A stretch of 64,000 nt of DNA, from NCBI GenBank assembly GCA_963924555.1, contig OZ004588.1, forward strand, positions 5,766,001-5,830,000, written 5' to 3'. Positions within the stretch are counted from its first letter, which is position 1. Each line of letters begins with the position of its first letter. This stretch comes from Crambe crambe (taxonomy: Eukaryota > Porifera > Demospongiae > Poecilosclerida > Crambeidae). Below the pieces are notes generated by a model. The model did no database searches. It had not been told where the DNA came from and saw only the letters and a list, made by a program, of their open reading frames with translations. Positions 60,301-64,000 of the stretch are shown in pieces. The position numbers and the translations under genes are program-made.

Positions 60301-61223
60301 GCTTCTATATAACAATGCTTTGTGGACTACACAATAATAATAATAAGCAATGCATTTTTTCCCCCTTGATCAAGACTTACTTGGTGGGTCAGGGGCCTCC
60401 ACACTGGAAAAGTTCTGCACCTCAATGCCTGCCTTCACCAGCTCATTTCTAAGGAAGCGCAACTTCCTCTCCATCTCCTCACACCGTCGCACCTCATTAA
60501 TGAACTTGCGTTGGAAGGCGCTGACCTCTGGGTTCAGCTATAGTGTATAAGAATAAGGTCATAATACTAACTATACTCACTCAGATCACCCTGTAATAAG
60601 ACCACCATCCTCTATTATAAATACTTTTACCTTAGAGACCACCAGCACCCTAAGGTCTTTTCCCCCACCCATTATAGCTAGGTGGTCACAATAAGCATGA
60701 TCCAGGGAAGTAATTATCTATGAATCAAGCCTCGTGAAAAAAGCAGGTCCGGGTATGAGGCTACTAACTGTACTACATAATTATGAACCAAATGGGGAAG
60801 ATAACAGATACTTGGTGGCAAGAATAACCCTACGTAACACTGTATGTGCATGCAACAGCATGAAACAAATAACAGGCAGAGTAGCAATGTGAATATTAAT
60901 TTAGCTCTGTAGATAGGTTCAAAGAATCCATGTAGAGTAGTCACTTTGGAGTTTTAGTGCATGCTTTCTCTATTACAGTAACTAGACTTACATCTCTGAA
61001 TTGAACAGTTCCCTACAGAAAAATAAAAAGATCAGTGAATAGCTAGCTATTTAGCTACCTAGCTAGAGAATTTCTCTCCTTCTCTTCAGGTAGCTATAGC
61101 TAGCTATGGTATTGGATTTTTACTCACCAGTTCTCCCAGTTCTCTGACACAGGCATAGGCAGCCTCAGACTGTAAATACAGCTGGGCTAGTGTCATCTCT
61201 TCAGAACGAAATAGAGACCCCAT
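50270..61223 (-). CDS. ATP6V0A: V-type proton ATPase, V0 subunit a, complete
   Basis: Twenty exons splice to about 906 aa: 61128-61223, 60992-61012, 60381-60537, 60041-60186, 59091-59233, 58686-58812, 58225-58479, 57355-57489, 56777-56927, 56037-56176, 55571-55734, 55012-55141, 54386-54504, 53994-54123, 53415-53555, 52980-53090, 51391-51549, 51006-51123, 50735-50848, 50270-50433. It starts [20 protein letters not shown]. The N-terminal half is cytosolic with coiled-coil character. The C-terminal half has the membrane helices: [34 protein letters not shown], and [15 protein letters not shown], which contains the Arg essential for proton transfer. It ends [20 protein letters not shown]. The subunit couples the rotor ring to proton passage in endomembranes or plasma membrane. 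Slightly longer than vertebrate homologues (about 840 aa), partly through a Ser/Asp/Gly-rich loop in exon 17. Confidence 0.95.
51283..51350. repeat. (GA)n microsatellite in V-ATPase intron
   Basis: About 33 GA repeats. At the equivalent place in the truncated copy (about 39384-39398) there are only about 6, so this array expanded or contracted after the duplication. Confidence 0.95.
51557..51882. repeat. Long near-perfect hairpin in V-ATPase intron (second copy)
   Basis: Same palindrome as at 39605-39930: two arms of about 150 bp around a loop containing ATGCATGATGAGATATAAT. It starts within ten bases of the exon 17 acceptor (51550), inside the intron between exons 16 and 17. Confidence 0.9.
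56442..56656. mobile_element. 215-bp MITE in V-ATPase intron
   Basis: Terminal inverted repeats of about 30 bp begin AGTACTTGAGAAAAGGGGTC on the left and end GACCCCTTTTCTCAAGTACT on the right. There is no coding sequence. The target duplication is ambiguous (ATAC/ATCA). It lies between exons 9 and 10. Confidence 0.75.
57160..57280. mobile_element. Short inverted-repeat element in V-ATPase intron
   Basis: Inverted arms built on GAAAATTTTCGTGGAT (left about 57174-57190; right, inverted, about 57250-57267). The size is about 120 bp. It lies between exons 8 and 9 and looks like a MITE or simple palindrome. Confidence 0.5.
57621..58054. mobile_element. About 434-bp MITE in V-ATPase intron
   Basis: The ends are GCTGGAAATATTGGCAGAAA and, inverted, TCCGCCAATATTTCCAGC. 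A second inner pair (AATTTGGCGGAT and TTTTGGCGATTAAG) is also present. No coding sequence. It lies between exons 7 and 8. Confidence 0.6.
58496..58575. repeat. (AAAT/CAAA)n tetranucleotide repeat
   Basis: Runs of AAAT and CAAA in the intron between V-ATPase exons 6 and 7. A related (CAAA)/(CAGA) tract lies near 55495-55565 and an (AAC)n tract near 58845-58900. Confidence 0.9.
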
Positions 61224-61299
61224 GGCGAGAAGATACTTCCAGAAATTAAAATTGCGGCTGTGATGAGCCACGCTCCCTTTTTTATAGTCTTATAATTAT

Positions 61300-61311
61300 T
61301 GCGCACGCGCA
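61300..61311 (-). promoter_or_regulatory. NRF1 consensus site upstream of V-ATPase a
   Basis: TGCGCACGCGCA matches the palindromic NRF1 consensus exactly and lies about 77 bp upstream of the V-ATPase start codon. A related GCATGCGC motif precedes cyclin T. No TATA box is evident. Probably the housekeeping promoter of this gene. Confidence 0.5.
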
Positions 61312-61329
61312 GTAGATACGTTACAGGAT

Positions 61330-61900
61330 GCCACCATAGATATGAGGTCTTGCCACTCTTGAACATGAAACAGGTACTTGAATTCTGGTAGCAGTGTGCT
61401 GATGTGCGTGTACCTATTGCAGGTTATTCTATTAGGGGTCTGGGGCAGATATTTTCTGTCCCACTCTGCCATAAATTGTCCACATCCAGACATCTCTTCA
61501 TGCAGAGGTGTTCGAAACAAGATTCAATTGGTCAGGCCCGAAATTGAATTATAATCCCCCAAAGACCACTGAAGCTCTACAATTTGCATCATAGAACACT
61601 TTCTTTTGTTATTGATTGATAGCCACCGAATTTAAAATAATAATTAACTTGTTTTCCCCAATATTGGTCAGGCCTAGGGATGTATTGGCTCATGTTGAAT
61701 CATGCAGATAGCAGGCATAATTCGAGCAGCCTTTGATCATAAATTCATTATTGGCTGCCTGCACTAAAACTCTACACTTTCACTTTCAGATCTGCCCATT
61801 GTTGTCCTCTCAAATCAATGATAGCACTACCTATAGCTAGCTAGGAGACTATTAGCAATTTCAATGTTAAAGTTATTACATTCAGAAAATCAATGTGTAG
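61330..61900. other. Space between V-ATPase start and Roco gene end
   Basis: A minus-strand frame at 61296-61520 (74 codons, HEEMSGCGQFMAEWDRKYLP) looks weakly protein-like but has no recognised family and overlaps the V-ATPase promoter. The rest holds only AT-rich sequence. Confidence 0.3.
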
Positions 61901-61915
61901 CTACTGATGAACTTG

Positions 61916-64000
61916 TTATAGGCAAACACATGAGCTTTCATTCTCTTTAGGGGTTTCTTGCTTTTTGGGAGCTTGAGTGATGAGATGATGTTCTTCAAGA
62001 TTTTGATGTATTCAAGCATGAATCAATGCAGCTGCTATACTAGCTAACGTAATAATCATACCTTTTCTGATCTTGAAGGCAATTCCATTGTGACCAGTAG
62101 ACTCTAGGGCTGCAGCTAAACTGGCCCAGGTGGGAGGTCCTGTGGCTTGTCTGACGTTATCATCCTCCCTTAACCAGGCAGCAACCATCTCGTCCAACAG
62201 ATACTCCATCCATTGTAAATGTGGAAAATATAATCCTAACACCTTACCCACTCCATACAGATCCTTTTTACTCAAGTCTCTCAATTCTTGAGTGACTGCA
62301 GAGTGATCAGCCATTGTCAGATTCTCTAGAGATACTTCAGACAACACCATAATTATTAGCTATTAGCTATTGGATTCAATCTTACCATCTTGTTGATCAA
62401 CCCTCTGCAAGACAATTATTGTAATTTATAATGTTATACTTCATTGAGACATTCACCATCACTGAATTACTGGAGTTAGATGGCGAAGCCTCAGCTAAAT
62501 CAGAATACTTGATCCTATAATGATTATAGTTCAAAGTTCATCCATGCACACTGCTAATGCGTAGTTAAGTTAATAAAATTACTTTTCTGCAATTTCTTTC
62601 ATGCCAATGCACTCAAGGTGGTGGATGAGGTAAGGACGAGGAGGAACTCCAATCTGCTCCATTTCTTTGATCCAGCGATCAATCAGTATCACTGGATCCT
62701 GAACTTGATGCATCGTCATTTCCAAGGCATCTTTAAGAGCAGCCAATTTCTGAGAATTCTCCTGAATCTCCTGGGCGATAGCTCTTTTCTCCTCGACTAA
62801 TATTGAACTTGTGGGACCACGAGGCTGCAGGATATTAGTAGTACAAGAATGTAATAGTTTCAGCTAATAGCTACCACTATTATTCACCTTTGCTATTCGT
62901 AGCCAGTATTTCTGATCATTGCTTAGTCTGTAAACCTGGTCTTCCTGGCAGCGTAAGACTGCATCAGTTGTATATTCTAACTTCAGAAAAACAAAATGTG
63001 GCTCAGGCTCAGGGGTCTTGGGATTGTGTATTTGGTTATAACAATCACAGTGAAATGCATAGGAAGTTTTCATGCCAAGAAACCATTGGCATACAATATC
63101 TGTGGAACATCTTCGAATGGTATCTATAACTTTCCAACTAACATTTGAAAATATAGGTATGCCACTTTTTCGCGATTCATCACGCATCAAGTCGATCTGC
63201 ACAGAATTCTTGCATTCAGAAATTACGAGTGTGTCTATTTTGGAATCATAGAAACCCAAAGTAAAAGAAACTCTATTTCTGTAGATCCCATGGGCATGGC
63301 CAAATGCAATGTTATAGCCCTCCTCCTTAGAGAGGGTCGTGGCCAATCGGGTGAAGAACCCAGGGGGCAAGTATTTGATATCTGGGAATATCAAATGCAA
63401 TGAAGCAGCTTTCCTTTCATATGATGTTGAAACAATGGAGGCATAATTTTGTGTGGAGGGATTTCTTTCGTGTGACAGAGAGGCAGAAGATGCACCCTCT
63501 CGTGAGGAGGGAAGAGGAGGGAGTACAGAAGGGACAAAGTACTCTCTTCCCTTAAGATTATGCACTTTGCCGTGGGTGCTGACTGGTGCTACTATGAGAA
63601 AATGCTCCAAGAGGTCGACTATGGACTGAGGAGATAGGTGAGATGAAAACTCTTCTGCTTTCCATATTTCAGTGTAGAGTGTTTCCACTAAAATGCCACG
63701 TTTTCGGAGGATACCCCACAACTTTGGCAATCTTACCGTTTCAAACCCCTCAAGAGCAAGAAGCTTGGCTATTTGCTTTATGAGCCATTGAGGGTCAGCT
63801 ATGACTATAGAGTTCAAGCTGGGGATGTTTTCATAATGGAAAAGCACGGCGAGATTATGATAAAACTTCAAGAGACTTTTAACGGAATGTCTAGGGATGG
63901 TACAGGCTGCTGCGATTTCTTCCACTTCTTTTAATGTGAAGTAAGGCTTGTTTTTAGCCATTATACGCAACACCTTCCTGAAGAGAACCCATGTAAGAGG
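61916..64000 (-). CDS. Roco-type COR protein with C-terminal Death domain (partial, N-terminus beyond window)
   Basis: Exons 62888-64000 (open to the edge), 62583-62824, 62457-62514 and 62062-62359 fit in phase. The last exon is probably 61916-61992. The first exon carries a COR (C-terminal of Roc) domain: FTLKEVEEIAAACTIP, LLKFYHNLAVLFHYEN, VIADPQWLIKQIAKLL and YFVPSVLPPLP. In Roco proteins COR follows a Ras-like Roc GTPase, which would lie to the right of this window. A helical region (IQENSQKLAALKDALEM) and a Death domain (LGLYFPHLQWMEYLLDEM, WASLAAALESTGHNGIA) follow. If the final acceptor is right, the protein ends KENESSCVCL, a CaaX-like box after a Lys-rich stretch. An alternative acceptor gives AAALIHA as the end. 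A signalling scaffold role is inferred. Confidence 0.7.

Noticed and set aside
62386-62404. 19-bp micro-exon in the Roco gene
   Set aside because: Good splice-like borders, but including it breaks the phase with the Death-domain exon; skipping it keeps the frame.

Overview
The window is eukaryotic: AT-rich DNA, genes split by short GT-AG introns, many small DNA transposons and simple repeats. The gene set points to an early-branching animal and, by inference, a demosponge such as Amphimedon: a Death-domain/SEFIR adaptor, a Roco (COR) protein with a Death domain, Eph-receptor-like ectodomains without kinases, cyclin T and a V-ATPase a subunit. No prokaryotic or viral gene set is present.

Layout. 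1-5.6 kb: a decayed Cys-rich gene (minus), TE-like GC-rich blocks and a 70-bp minisatellite. 5.7-10.1 kb: a three-exon Death+SEFIR adaptor (minus). 10.1-14.4 kb: a decayed CXC-like gene and a hAT element with 8-bp target duplications. 14.5-20.9 kb: complete nine-exon cyclin T (plus). 21.0-22.7 kb: a Merlin/IS1016-type transposon nested in another inverted-repeat element. 22.8-26.4 kb: EphR-like gene 1. 26.2-31.0 kb: two decayed arylsulfatase copies (minus) interleaved with a decayed copy of the 3' end of EphR-like gene 1 and a small hAT element. 32.0-37.9 kb: EphR-like gene 2, with one frameshift. 38.4-39.6 kb: a 3' fragment of the V-ATPase a gene (minus). 40.3-43.7 kb: a 3' fragment of cyclin T (plus). 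44.0-49.8 kb: intact EphR-like gene 3. 50.3-61.2 kb: complete twenty-exon V-ATPase a gene (minus). 61.9-64.0 kb: C-terminal half of a Roco-type COR/Death protein (minus), running off the window.

The central block is explained by one tandem duplication. Its seam, at about 40,292-40,295, joins a V-ATPase intron to a cyclin T intron over a shared TCTG. Each flanking gene keeps one complete outer copy and one truncated inner copy. In the downstream unit the two EphR-like genes were then fused into one (EphR-like 3) by recombination inside the ligand-binding exon. A haplotype misassembly could imitate the first step and should be excluded.

The most unusual content is the EphR-like family: an Eph ligand-binding domain, a Cys-rich module and FN3 domains. 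These are followed either by one membrane span and a short kinase-less tail (gene 1), or by repeated Ig-like domains on Cys/Pro/Thr-rich linkers with no membrane span at all (genes 2 and 3).
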